Below, one piece after another: positions 22,494 to 32,989 of a stretch of 64,000 bases of DNA. A program made the position numbers and the translations under genes. How positions within the stretch are numbered: position 1 is the stretch's first letter; each line of letters starts with the position of its first letter. The notes under the pieces were generated by a model, which saw only the letters and a program-made list of their open reading frames with translations, was not told the origin of the DNA and did no database searches. The stretch is taken from contig JAGFMI010000019.1 of assembly GCA_021030905.1 (NCBI GenBank), positions 700,191 through 764,190 on the forward strand. Direction: 5' to 3'. The DNA comes from Pyrenula massariospora. Lineage: Eukaryota > Ascomycota > Eurotiomycetes > Pyrenulales > Pyrenulaceae.

Positions 22494-22765
22494 ATGATAG
22501 TCGCTCGTCTTGAGGATCCTGGCTTGGACTTTGTCGCGTTATCATATGTCTGGGGAGGCACCGAAACAACTGCACTCTCCCTCGACAATTACGTTTTGTC
22601 AAAATCACCAAAAACCTTCATCTAGCACTGTCAGATCTGCGTGACAGAATTGATGGGCCGACAATGATATGGATTGATGCATTGTGCACCTATTCCTATG
22701 GAACCTCAATGGAATACCTCGGGTCCATGAGGTACACATCTCGGATCCTGGAGGGGCTACTTTAG
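22494..22765 (+). pseudogene. Broken HET-domain gene fragment
   Basis: The HET domain of fungal incompatibility proteins starts around a xYVALSYVWG block and continues with NLxxALxxLR and (L/I)WIDAxC. Here the first block is DFVALSYVWGGTETT followed by ALSLDNYVLSKSPK (22494-22625, ends in TAG), and the next blocks, NLHLALSDLRDR and MIWIDALC, are in another frame (about 22610-22765, ends in TAG). The two halves align with one domain if a single frameshift is assumed around 22605-22615. Nothing before or after continues a HET protein. This is a relic of a recognition gene, consistent with rapid turnover of such genes. Confidence 0.75.
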
Positions 22766-23137
22766 CCATTTAGGACGAGTAATACGCTTTTCAACCCTAA
22801 CCAGAATCTTCGCTTCGCCTCGCCAATTCTTCGTCAAGCTAAGACTAGATGTAAGTACTGTACATGTCCCCTACCCTGACATCGCGCTATTTTGACTTCA
22901 GTCGGATCGCCGATTCCAGCATTGTCCACGACTGCTTAAAGAATCCTATCGTGTTTTAGACTATACAGCTTCTCGTCGCTGGTTGAAGCCCAAGGAGGAG
23001 TGAAAGAGAAGTCATTGAATTTAAGCTGCACGAACCCAGATACAACAACGGAGTAACTATTGCCACGATCATATTTCCTTCTTTGCTCTCTTTGCCAGGT
23101 GCCTAGAGCTTAGCAAAAATTCTTCGGCTTCACTAAA
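22766..23137. other. Intergenic region
   Basis: No supported gene; decay products of the HET gene may extend here but no conserved block is visible. Confidence 0.35.
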
Positions 23138-24211
23138 TCAGTTAGTGCCCAAAATCCCAGCCTGGGGCTTCACAAACTCAACGACCCAGAAGTCGTCGGC
23201 CCTTGGCTTCCTCTGTCCGCTTCTGTTAACATAAAGCCCTGTGCTTTCTTCAAACCATTTGTACGGCATGTAGAAGTAACCGTTCTTTCCCCATCCATCT
23301 CCCCAAGAGTTTTGTATCAGGAAAAGTTTAGCTTTGCGGTCATATCCGATGATCATGACAGCATGTCCTTTGGTCAACGGTTCTTTGTCTTGAATCCAAC
23401 CCGTGAAAACAGCTTCAGAGTTGAGATGTTTGTTCAAATCACAGCTCTTTGACTCGTCGAATCCGAAGATCACAGTATATTCTTCGGACAGTGCAGCTTC
23501 CAAATCCTTGATCAACTCCTTTCCTGCCCCTTCTTCTAGGTCCTGGATACGGTAGTATTTGAAGGACTGAGGGAGATACAATTGGGCTTCCTTGAAAGAT
23601 TCTGCTGGCGGAGTATAGAACCGCTTATGGCTAGCATCTTTCTCAGCCTGAGGTTTGCTTGAATCCCTTGCGTATCGCTTCCAAAAGTCCTCATATTTCC
23701 ACATTTCTTCAGAACAAGCGCCGAACTTGTTTAGGCATCTCATACCACGTCTAATCTCGGAGCCTCCATCGTCTTGAAGAGACTCCTCAATCTTGGCTCG
23801 AGCGACCGTTGTACCCTTATTCGTAGTGATGCTAGCTGCGTTCGTGCTGAGAAACTTGTTCAGCTCTTCGGGGGAAACAAGCTGCTCATTTGTGGCATTA
23901 ATCAGACGCTCGAGAAAGTAAATGAACATTCTCGAGGGGTTGAAGGGAAAGTTGCGCGGCCCCATCGATTGGGCATTGCGGCCGTATCGAAGTGCGCCAG
24001 CAATTGCATTTGCAGTGCAGCTCCCCAACCACCCCTGGTCATAGACAGTGGTATACTTTGGAGGCTTTGTAGAAAAGTCCGGAAAGACCAAGTGATGAGT
24101 ATCCCTTAGGTCCACTGCCTCCTTAGGCTGAAGCCCGGCAGGCCTTTGGTAGATCAAGTCTTGAGGATCATCTGGTTGGTGAATATACCCACGTCCAGGT
24201 TGTTCTGCCAT
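23138..24211 (-). CDS. Papain-like cysteine peptidase (family C1), intracellular type
   Basis: An intronless 357-residue frame with the complete C1 active site: YDQGWLGSCTANAIAG (Gln59, Cys65), KGHAVMIIGYD (His283) and LIQNSWGDGWGKNGYFYMPY (Asn301). The spacing between Cys and His (about 220 residues) is larger than in classic papains because of an extended middle region (about residues 110-240). There is no signal peptide and no inhibitory propeptide, unlike vacuolar or secreted cathepsins; it resembles the C1 peptidases found mainly in bacteria and sporadically in fungi. Absence of introns and a patchy family distribution are compatible with horizontal origin, which is inference. Substrate unknown. 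It sits between two decayed genes yet is itself undamaged. Confidence 0.88.
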   Translation of the reverse strand: MAEQPGRGYIHQPDDPQDLIYQRPAGLQPKEAVDLRDTHHLVFPDFSTKPPKYTTVYDQGWLGSCTANAIAGALRYGRNAQSMGPRNFPFNPSRMFIYFLERLINATNEQLVSPEELNKFLSTNAASITTNKGTTVARAKIEESLQDDGGSEIRRGMRCLNKFGACSEEMWKYEDFWKRYARDSSKPQAEKDASHKRFYTPPAESFKEAQLYLPQSFKYYRIQDLEEGAGKELIKDLEAALSEEYTVIFGFDESKSCDLNKHLNSEAVFTGWIQDKEPLTKGHAVMIIGYDRKAKLFLIQNSWGDGWGKNGYFYMPYKWFEESTGLYVNRSGQRKPRADDFWVVEFVKPQAGILGTN

Positions 24212-26250
24212 GCCAGCTATAGAAAGTAGGTCCAGGGGAGAATAAAAGGACTACGGTGGTGGAATATTGAGAATAGAATTGGAAAAGTATTTCAGAGGAT
24301 AGTTACAGGATGAGACGACGAAGGTGGGCAAGATGCCCGTCTTTATGGACGAGTCAACTGCACGTACTAAGGCGTCGAGACCAGCTATTGTGGCTTTGGA
24401 CATTGTAGCTGAAGATTCAGCTGCAAAAAGCCACATCCTAATCTAGCCCAGCCCAGGCTTTCAATGGAACATCTAGATGATAGGGTCAGCTAGCCACGTC
24501 CGCCACCTCCAAAGTCTCCTCGCTGGCTTGGACCAACTCTCCTGCGCAATCTTGATATCCTTCCATATTCGACAGCAACTGAATTGTTTCATCCAAGCGG
24601 GTACACTTGCACCTGTTCTCAGCCGCCAATCCCTAGAACTATGACATTATACTTAGCATAAGTTCATTCTACGTTTTTCCGTATCTTGACGCATCTGATC
24701 AAATTACATATTGCCTGAAGTAGCTGATATCTATGGGTTCACGATAAAGTTAAGGCTTGTTTCCCACGAGAACCTTGAATACACTGGGTTTGAGGGATTA
24801 ATTCAGTATAGCAAATCCTTAAATGGGGTCCGATCTTCTGTTCCTTACGGTTTCCTGACGAAGACGACCCTTGTCTTTGACAGCTCAGGCAGTCTTGTCT
24901 TAGAAGCTTGTCACTAACCTTTCGAATACCTTGGCTATCTACTTGCTCCCAGTCATGAAAATATGTCAATAAGGCTACCTGAAGCGCGATCTGGACTTGA
25001 CATACAACTCCTGATGATTGGCCGTTGTTTGTCTTCGTGTGAAAGCAAATGTCAGGTTGCTTTCAGCTTTCTATACAAGGCATGCTAGTTTGGTGTCATC
25101 CTACGCTCGATTGATAGTCGAATGGACCCGTATGGTCATTTCCAAGTCATCGAGCCACGAATTTACGTTCTAGACTTGAACATTTCTTCTGAGGCTGGCT
25201 GCATGTCAATACTTTCAGCTTTCTTCTTCCACGAAGACATGTAAATCCACAGATTAAATTTTCGCGGGAAGCCAAGAAGACGTTCCCATTCGACAATCTG
25301 ATCGGAATGCGCATGTCTAGAATTTCTAAAGCTCGCATGGTAGGAAGATCTGCATTCCGCACAGCTAGAACCTCTTCAGCCAAGGTCTAGCCATGATCAG
25401 CCAATTGTGAACCAGTCCTTCAGAGGATAGTACGTATGTCGAATGACATCCAAAAAGGCATGTGGGGTTGACAGGATTGGTTAGAAGCACTGGGTCCAGG
25501 CCTGCCCAAAAACACAATGGCGCAAACGGACCACGACTTGCAAAGGCCTTATCGTGCAGCCAAAACGTCTTCAGAGCAGGGCATACATCGAGAGACACTA
25601 TCACCCGCCCCGACGCCCCGACGCCACAATGTGAAGAGCAAAAGTGCTGCCCAGCTTTTGACGTGTGCCACAAGTGGGGTTGCAAGACTCCCGCGAACAC
25701 CTTTGAAACTGAGACACAGTGTTGAACGTCAACTGACACCTAGAAGCTGTTCGGCTAGCCGGCTAAACATGCTTTCTGGAGTGTCACATCGATTTCACTT
25801 GCGGTGCCTTGCCCTTCAATCGATATCTTAGTAACGAAAAGATATTAAAACAACAACAATGCAAGAATAGCATGGTCTTCTTGTGTATTAAAAAAGTAGG
25901 GAGAAAAGCATTAGGAAAAAAGAAATCGTGTATTGAGTATATTCGGCAACAAATTTTCAATTGTATTTTTATATAACTGGATCGGGACTAATGATAATTT
26001 TATTTTTCAGCGGAGCTTAGTTGGGGTGATCTCTAGATTGATCAGGTCTATATCTATATCCATCGAATTGCAATTAAATTTCTTAGAATTATAAGTATTA
26101 CTCAATTTTATGAGGGAGGAAATTTGTCAAATAATAGCCGGATAAGGGATATCTTCTTATTCCCCTACGGCAGGGTTAGATTAGGCAGCCCGCGGGCTTT
26201 TAGCAGCCTAGAAAAGTACACCATTATGCCTTCAAGGGGTATGGTGAACT
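24212..26250. other. Gene-poor region with weak F-box-like remnant and AT-rich stretch
   Basis: A minus-strand open frame at 25365-25739 contains DVQHCVSVSKVFAGVLQPHL, which resembles the second half of fungal F-box domains, and a further frame at 25147-25383 may be its continuation; neither forms a full gene. A 61-residue frame at 24251-24436 (minus) is unassigned. 25830-26120 is AT-rich with no coding signal. Confidence 0.3.
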
Positions 26251-26560
26251 CTGCATTGCTTCCATCCTTGTTTACAATGTGCAATGCGACTGGCTTAGTC
26301 AAAGCCGATGGCAGTTTGGGGGTGAATTCATATGCAATTATCAAGATTCTGCAGATCTTGTCTCTCAACGCCAATCTTTACACAATAGAGTTTCACGAGC
26401 CTGCATTACTTCCATCCTTGCTAACGACGTACAGTGAAACTAGCTTAGTCAATGGGGTCAAAGCTGATGGCCGATTCGGGCCGAAGTTAACTGCAATTAT
26501 CAAGATCCTGCCCCCCTGGTCTCAATGTCAATCTTTGCACACCAGGGTTGCACACCAGGG
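26251..26560 (+). repeat. Diverged tandem duplication, two units of about 150-160 bases
   Basis: Unit 1 begins at 26251 and unit 2 at 26401, each with CTGCATT(G/A)CTTCCATCCTTG. Shared blocks follow in the same order (GCTTAGTC, AAAGC(C/T)GATGG, GCAATTATCAAGAT(T/C)CTG, CAATCTTT). Unit 2 has an extra 8-9 bases after GCTTAGTC. Near its end unit 2 contains a second, smaller tandem repeat of TTGCACACCAGGG. One open frame crosses both units (26124-26579) and so carries the repeated peptide, but no domain is recognised. Confidence 0.75.
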
Positions 26561-26859
26561 TATCACAAGTCAGCCTTGAGCGAGGCTACAAACGCGTTAA
26601 CATCAGTCATACAGATATACATGCGCTTCGACGGATAACCACAAATAGAAGAATCAGCGTTCGATAAATAAGTCGTGTGGATGGCTCTATGTTCTCACGA
26701 CGCTCTGCCTCGTATTTGTACCTGGCTTTTCCCTCGAGTCAAAATGACTGCATAAAAGGTTGACATTCAAGTAGCTCCAGAGCCTTGTCCTGTCATTTTA
26801 AATCTCCTCAGTACTGCTATTCTGATCTACGCTATTAGATACTCACCGCGCCACGGCTA

Positions 26860-29350
26860 TGGCAGCTTCAGGTGCTGCTGTCGACTACCCAGTCTATCTC
26901 GGCGTGTGGACGAATTAGTCCAAAGGAAGGATTTCTGGATCAACTCTCACACTTACACATCGCAATGGCTCTTCTGACTGCTTTTTTAATTCTCTTTGTC
27001 TCCTTTATAGGATCAATAACTCGGCACATTACATGTTTTGTTTTACACCAATGCTGATCAGATCAGAGTGCTCCTCAGGATGGAGTTTATCATCAACGTC
27101 AGATGCTACTTCATAATTCAGTTGATGAGAAGACCGCCTTCACAAATTTGTTACGTATTTTGGGGGCATGGCGTCATCGAAGTTAGCGCCGTTTTTATCG
27201 GATTCTACCGCTATCTACCTTTTCCGCATTCATTATGATAGGGTTCTCACTTCTTAGTATCTTTGCGGCAAAAATAAGCTTCACAATGGAAAATGAAGTA
27301 CTGATCTCAAGTACTGATTGTGGAGTCCTCTCAAGCAATTCAATTTCATCAGTACAGGTATCACAGGAGCAGATCTGAGATGTCTATAATAGTTGGATTT
27401 CCGAACGGATGGCGGTGAATGCTAACTACGCTCAACGATGTAATTCAAATACTTCAAAAACAACAAGTTGTGGATCATTTGTAAAAAAGCCGTTTTACAG
27501 CTCGGTTGATCGAAATGCTAGCTGCCCTTTCAAACATGATATATGCCGGCATAACAACGAGAATATCAAGATTGAGACACGACTTAACTCACTACTAGAT
27601 CTGGATGAAATAAGCCAATCGACTCTCAATTCAACCTAAGAATACTCACACATTGCGCCCCGCTGAAGTAGACAGGCTATCAACAAACAGTTTACTACTC
27701 TCGTGACAAGCCGTACGTGCGATATTTCTACGGATCTACATATAACGGCATCTCAGGCGAGCTAAACAACCATACGTATGAAATCCCAAAGCAGTTGGTA
27801 GAGGAAATAAAATGGGCCGACTCTTTCATTGGCGAGTATAAGATTGAGTACATTGTCATTGTAAAGCACTGTTTGAATTTTTGCAAAAGCTGATCTAGAA
27901 CAGTGTATCTGAATGCCTTGCCAACGAAGGAAAACCCAACGCCGATGCGATCGCTTATTGTACTTTTGTCCCGATCGAAGCTCTTACTCAGTCCGATAGC
28001 GATATATCACTATGATATCTTTCCGCCAACGGCATACAATACGCTAGATTAGTCAATGATGACTGGTACTCTGCACACCAACTCTATACATGGAACAGAA
28101 CTTTGAGAAATGAAACATACCATACCTACTTAGCCGAGGAACCAGCTCAAGCTCTAGGGCGTAAGAGACAACACCAAACCTGTGATCCTAATTTGCCTTC
28201 CAATCAAAGTTGCTCCCCATGGAGTGTTATTTACGATATTAGCTATACAACTGTGAAACCTAGAAATAGGAAAGAGTTTGTCATACGTCGAGGTCTCTCG
28301 CTGGATTTATCACTCGGAGACATGATAGAAAGCCTTGAAACCTCTTCATTAACGTCGAGGTTTCGAATCACAGGTAATGTTCAAGCCTCCTTACCGGACA
28401 ATCAGTGGCAAAAAGAGGTTGAAAACTGGTCTGATATTCTTTCGGCGGGCTTGCAGGGTGGCCTGATCGTTAATGCTGTAGGACCGGGAGATTCTGCAGT
28501 ACTCAAATACTTTTGGAGAAAGCTTTCTAGGGAGAAAGAGAGATATCTTTGTCACAGTTAAGTGACTACATCCCGTATTGACCCTGAATCATGTCTTTTT
28601 GGTCCCTCAGAGTCAAGCAAAAACGAAAAATGGTTTCTTGACATGCCTAAACTAACCTCGTCGTAGAAGATTATTTCCAAAGTCTACACAAACTTCTCAA
28701 TGATGTGGCTTGTCATCTTATCCTGCATCGGAACATTGCCCATGATCATTGAATTCGCTCTGGATCCGGTGGCTGACTTACTAAATCACCATGGTATTAT
28801 TAAAATATCCACTGATGAGTGGTATAGTAACGACAAATTTCAATTACAGCGGATGGCTCACGAGGAGCTTGGAATGGGTGACTGGGTTGGTTGTACTGCG
28901 TCGACAGTAATTCCTGTGACAGAAACGAATCAAGTGCTTGCAACATTGGATGTCAGCGACTCGGCACATCCAAGGCTCGTGAATGCGAATTATCCTTCCA
29001 ACAATCTCGGAGACGCGGTGAAGCTGGATGGTTGTGGTAGCTGCAAGGCCCAAAATGAGAAAAGCGGGATAAAAGTCGATCAGAATCGTTCCAACCACTT
29101 GTCTAGCAGTGGCAGTCATCAGGACGCTTATGATGATTGCCAAGCCCTCCACGAAGTCGGCAAATCTGAAAGTATCGCATCAATCGGTTTTATGTCGAAG
29201 TCCATGGAACACAAAGGCGTATCTTGCATACAGTCTTCCCAGCAAGCTCCGACTCAGTCTACCACACGGTTTCCTGGGCAGCATGCAGTCTTGCAACAAG
29301 GAAGCCAAATCGACCAAGACGAAGCTCCGTCCACTGAAATTGATGGCTAG
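26860..29350 (+). pseudogene. Broken gene for a large fungal multi-pass membrane protein
   Basis: Pieces in the right order match a common uncharacterised family of filamentous-fungal membrane proteins: hydrophobic N-terminal segments (26870-27050); YAQRCN followed by VDRNASCPFKHDIC (27409-27639); ILTHCAPL and YVRYFYGSTY in another frame; VYLNALPTKE (about 27900); a long piece at 28103-28561 with ALGRKRQHQTCDP; and a last membrane helix plus FQLQRMAHEELGMGDW and IPVTETNQVLATLDVS (28700-29350). The family normally reads these as one spliced protein. Here several in-frame stops interrupt conserved blocks (for instance after CAPLK and after VSQEQI), and frame changes occur without splice sites. 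Ordinary introns could explain some joins but not the stops inside conserved stretches. Function of the family is unknown. Confidence 0.6.
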
Positions 29351-30010
29351 GGTTTCACTTATGATCTGCAAATCTAGCAGAGGGATTTCATTGAGGATCG
29401 ACCCTGAGAGCATAGGAGTGATTCAAGGCTATAATAGCTCCACAATTCCTATCCGCGCTATTGCGCCTTAAGCGCTCACTACGCTCACTCCTGATTTCAA
29501 CATTCTCTTCAGGCGTTGATGGAACACTGTCTCTGAACGAAGTCCTAGCCTCAGAGAATCCCAGATAGTTCGCGCTGTAGTTAGGCTTAGCATCAACGCC
29601 TACACGGCTCTAGTGTGTCTGGATTTCTCTATCAGGACCCTCTGGGGCCCTATCATATTGCATTGGCAGACAGAGTGGTTACAACAGTCATTACTTGAGT
29701 CAATTCTTACCGCCTGAGAGGTCGCTGCTACGTGACTTAAACTCCCGAAGATCAAGGATTTGACTAGCTAGAATCATTTGACTGCACCAGTGCCGGCAAC
29801 ATCAACCGCATCCTCACGGGGAGGCATACCTTATTCTCATGTCACGGAGTCGTGCAACAAATGTTATCGTATGATGCTTGAGCACACAGTCGTATGCGTT
29901 GATCCTACGAAGATAAAGCTACGGTAAACATAACACTCACGGCTGTAAGGAGTATTATAGCGTCCGTACATCACAATAAATACAAATCCACCAAACATCC
30001 CATCCATCCA
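29351..30010. other. Intergenic region
   Basis: No supported gene. The last 60 bases enter the C-rich left arm of a skew bipole centred in the next gene. Confidence 0.4.
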
Positions 30011-30686
30011 TCAATAATGCCTCTCAGTAATCATCCTCGTCACCCTCTCATCATCAACATCCACCCCATCCACAAACCACCGCCCCTCAATCCCCTCCTC
30101 CGGCACCGCAACCCCATCCCCATCCCTTCCCAGCAATATATCATTCGCGCTCATCATCCGCTTCCGCATCTTCCCCCCGTCCTACCGCCAATCCACCAGG
30201 TCAGCATCACACACACATGTACTCACACACACACAATCAACGAGTAAAAAGTAGTGGTCAACCTACCTCAGCGTCATACGTCCAATCCTCCAACCCATAA
30301 CACCTCCTCCACCGTCCCCCCCACTCCCGATCCCTGTATTCATACCAAAACTGCACCGCGATCCTCCCCCACACCCCCCCTTCCCTCCCCTTCCCCCCCT
30401 CCCCCATCTCCCTCCTATCCTCCCCCTTACTACTACCATACACCCCATTCTCAAAAGCAAACAACTCCTTCCGCAGCCGATACTCCTCCTCGCGCTCCCA
30501 CTTCTTAGTCAGAAAATCAACGATAGCGGGCGTGCCCTGCAGGAAGGAGGCGCGGTTGCGCCAGACGCAGTGGGGCGTGTAGGCGGCGGCGACGAGGGAC
30601 GGGTTGCGGGTGTTCCAGAGGTGTTGGGCGGCTTTGAGTTTTTGGGTCACGGTGGGGAGGGTGAAGGGGGGGGTTAGGGTCGCCAT
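30011..30686 (-). CDS. DUF1348 / SnoaL-like (NTF2-fold) protein with a Gly/Glu-rich insertion
   Basis: Exons 30267-30686 and 30011-30181 (85-base intron containing CA/TG repeats) join in phase to give 196 residues. Family blocks are ahead of and behind the intron: HLWNTRNPSLVAAAYTPHCV, WRNRASFLQGTPAIVDFLTK, YRLRKELFAF, RIAVQFWYEY, CYGLEDWTYD and then MRKRMMSANDI. DUF1348 proteins have an NTF2-like cone fold; their biochemical role is unknown. Between LRKELFAF and RIAVQFWYEY, blocks that are nearly adjacent in the family, this copy has about 28 extra residues rich in Gly, Glu, Arg and Lys. That insertion is encoded by the G-rich half of a strong composition switch. No targeting signal is visible. 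Confidence 0.85.
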
Positions 30687-31420
30687 TTATTGTTGGAGAA
30701 CAGGGGGTTTGTGTTTAATCTCGGTAGGTGCCTATGGTGGGCATGGTAAAAGGGAAGGGAAGACAGAGAAAAGAGCCGGCGGGTTTTGTGTATTTTTTGT
30801 ATGGGGTCTTTTTTAAGAACGATTCACGATGCACGATAATACTTATCTGGGAGCGGGGATCGAAGTGAAAATCCCACGCGTTCCTGTCCCCCGCGGAAAT
30901 CCCGGTACTCGGTCATATTAGACGCGCCCTGGTCAAGCTCAGGGCGCGCGCTCGGAAAGGTAATCCCCTATTTCTAGATGCTGCATGGCTACGTTTTCTG
31001 CTGTCAGTAAGCAACTAGAGAATGACAGGAGTCTTCAAGGCTGTCTGGGAGGTTCTCGGCAGGAAGCGTTTGGGCTTTCACGTAAGCAGCGCCCTGGCTC
31101 TGATTTGGGTATGCCGGGCGGAAATGGCTCCGCTATGGGCCTTGGGAATAAATCTGCTAGGCTATTGTGCCTGGGAGGGGCGGCAATGTATTTTGTTTCA
31201 GACGTAGATTGCATTGGAAGGGGACGACGTTGATGGTCCTAATGCCATTTGAGCGTGGTGTCATAATTGTTCGTCTATCTAATCGGACACGCAACTATGG
31301 TATCCAAGAAATCCACCGATTGCCCTAGTAATGCAAGGAATGACTACTGCATGCTAGGCAGCTATAGCTGGCAACATCCTCCACCAGCCAGATATGTGCC
31401 CTGATCTGCGAGTAGTACAC
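30687..31420. other. Intergenic region
   Basis: No supported gene. Short plus-strand frames at 30985-31233 overlap each other and lack features. Confidence 0.4.
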
Positions 31421-32989
31421 CTACAAATCGATAGCGTAGTCCACGTCTGTCACATATGGCTCAAGCCTCTCCTTAAGCTCCTCCACTGTCATGTCCTCAA
31501 CATCAACGTCCATCATACCCGGCTTCTTTGGTGGAATCAGCACGTTGGACACAACCTGGATGACGCCGTCTTTGGCTATCCCATCAGGCACTGTCACACG
31601 GGTATACCCATTAACCTTGATGGTGATTAACCTGCCAAAACGAGCAATATCCACAGCCAATGTCTTGTTCTCCAGAGCAGTCGGAAGGTCAATATGATAC
31701 TGACCCTTAGGTACACCGATGGTGATGAACTCGCCCAAGTCAGCAAGATCTGTAGACACTATCTTGTCCTCCAAGGTAGTCGGAAGGTTCATCTCAGTCT
31801 CAGTGTCAGCTTTGTAAATAGCGTCTGAGTAGAGGGTGATGTTGGGGACGAGGTGGTACTCCAGGAGGGCTTTTAGATACTTGAGGCCGTACTTGCTGAA
31901 GAGGAAGGCATTAATCTTTGGGCCTAGCTTCTGGAAGGCAAAGTTAGACGGTGCGAAGACTGTACCGCCGGTGTGAGTGGATGTGTCCCCAAGATCAAGG
32001 CCAGTTTTATTTGCAGCAAGCTCGAGAGTGCTGAACTGGCCTGGAAGAAGCTGGATAATGTCGATAACCTTTGGTGGAGGAAGAAGAATGGAGTCAACTC
32101 CGTGGATGACGCCTGTAGAGAATTAGTCACGACTTTCAAGGTATATTGAATACCAAGGTTGTAAAGCGGGAGCGAATGATAATGGGGTAGGCTCACCATT
32201 AGTGCCAAAAATATCAACAGCGACGATGCGGGAATAGAAGTTGACGGTCAAGCCCCTGAAGCCAATTTGCGTAGCCAGAGGCTGTGGCTTGCCTCCAAGA
32301 GCTTCCTCTTCGTACAGCGTGGGGATTGTCCGAGAGACAAGGACCTTGCCTGCCGGGTAAAAGTCTGGAGAGACATGGTACGAAAGGACCTTCTTGAGGA
32401 ACTCCTTGGACGGCTTAGGAGCCTTCTCCGGGATTTTTGCAAATGCTTTGTCTGTCGGAGCAAAGACAGTGTAGTTAGCAGCCGTTCCATTCAGGGTCTC
32501 CACAAGGTCGTCATATTCATTGATCAGCTCAGCGAGCTTCGTTGTATACTTAGAGGATGCAATGAGCTCATAGACGGTCAGGTTCGGTTTTCCGTGGTGT
32601 GGTCGGTGCTTTGGCTTCCGGTGATGCGGTGGGCGACGATGAGGTCTGTCGTATGAAAGATCGTCGAGGTCGACCTCGTCTTGCTCGTATTCAAGCCACG
32701 ACTCGGCGTCGAACGCATTGTCAAGGCTGTCACCGAGCTTGACGGCAGATTCGAAAGTATAGTCGACGGCATCATCGAAGGCGGTCTCGAATTCGTCTTT
32801 AGCCTCGTCGAACTTCTCCTCCAACTCTTCCCAGATTTTGTGAGGACATGGCAATTTCTGGCGGAGGTCTGTCAAAGGAGCTTGGGGCTTGTCGTTGCTC
32901 TCAATTGAGATCGATTGGAAGGTCTCGGTGTCGGGGATGACGAATGAGGAACAGAGAGATGCTATTGGAAGCAGCTGAAGAGCCTTCAT
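31421..32989 (-). CDS. Secreted protein with two fasciclin (FAS1) domains
   Basis: Exons 32197-32989 and 31421-32112 (84-base intron, G|GC junction) give 494 residues. A signal peptide (MKALQLLPIASLCSSF) is followed by an acidic region (about 50-115) and a His/Arg/Pro-rich stretch at 116-134 (RPHRRPPHHRKPKHRPHHG). FAS1 domain 1 spans about 137-280 (NLTVYELIASSKYTTKLAEL, NYTVFAPTDKAFAKIP, LSYHVSP) and domain 2 about 280-430 (GGTVFAPSNFAFQKLGPKIN, LLEYHLVPN, then a late VNGYTRVTVPDGIAKDGVIQ block). FAS1 domains mediate cell-surface adhesion. No C-terminal GPI signal is visible, so it is probably soluble or bound to the wall. The charged His-rich segment could bind metal ions; that is inference. 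Confidence 0.9.

Noticed and set aside
24251-24436. Possible start of a beta-lactamase/esterase-like gene (LDALVRAVDSS, then GILPTFVV)
   Set aside because: The resemblance is limited to one short stretch; no catalytic SxxK motif follows.
26165-26374. Minus-strand frame resembling a BTB domain piece (EFTIPLEGIMVYFSRLLKA)
   Set aside because: Only one short block matches loosely, and it overlaps the tandem duplication; not enough for a call.
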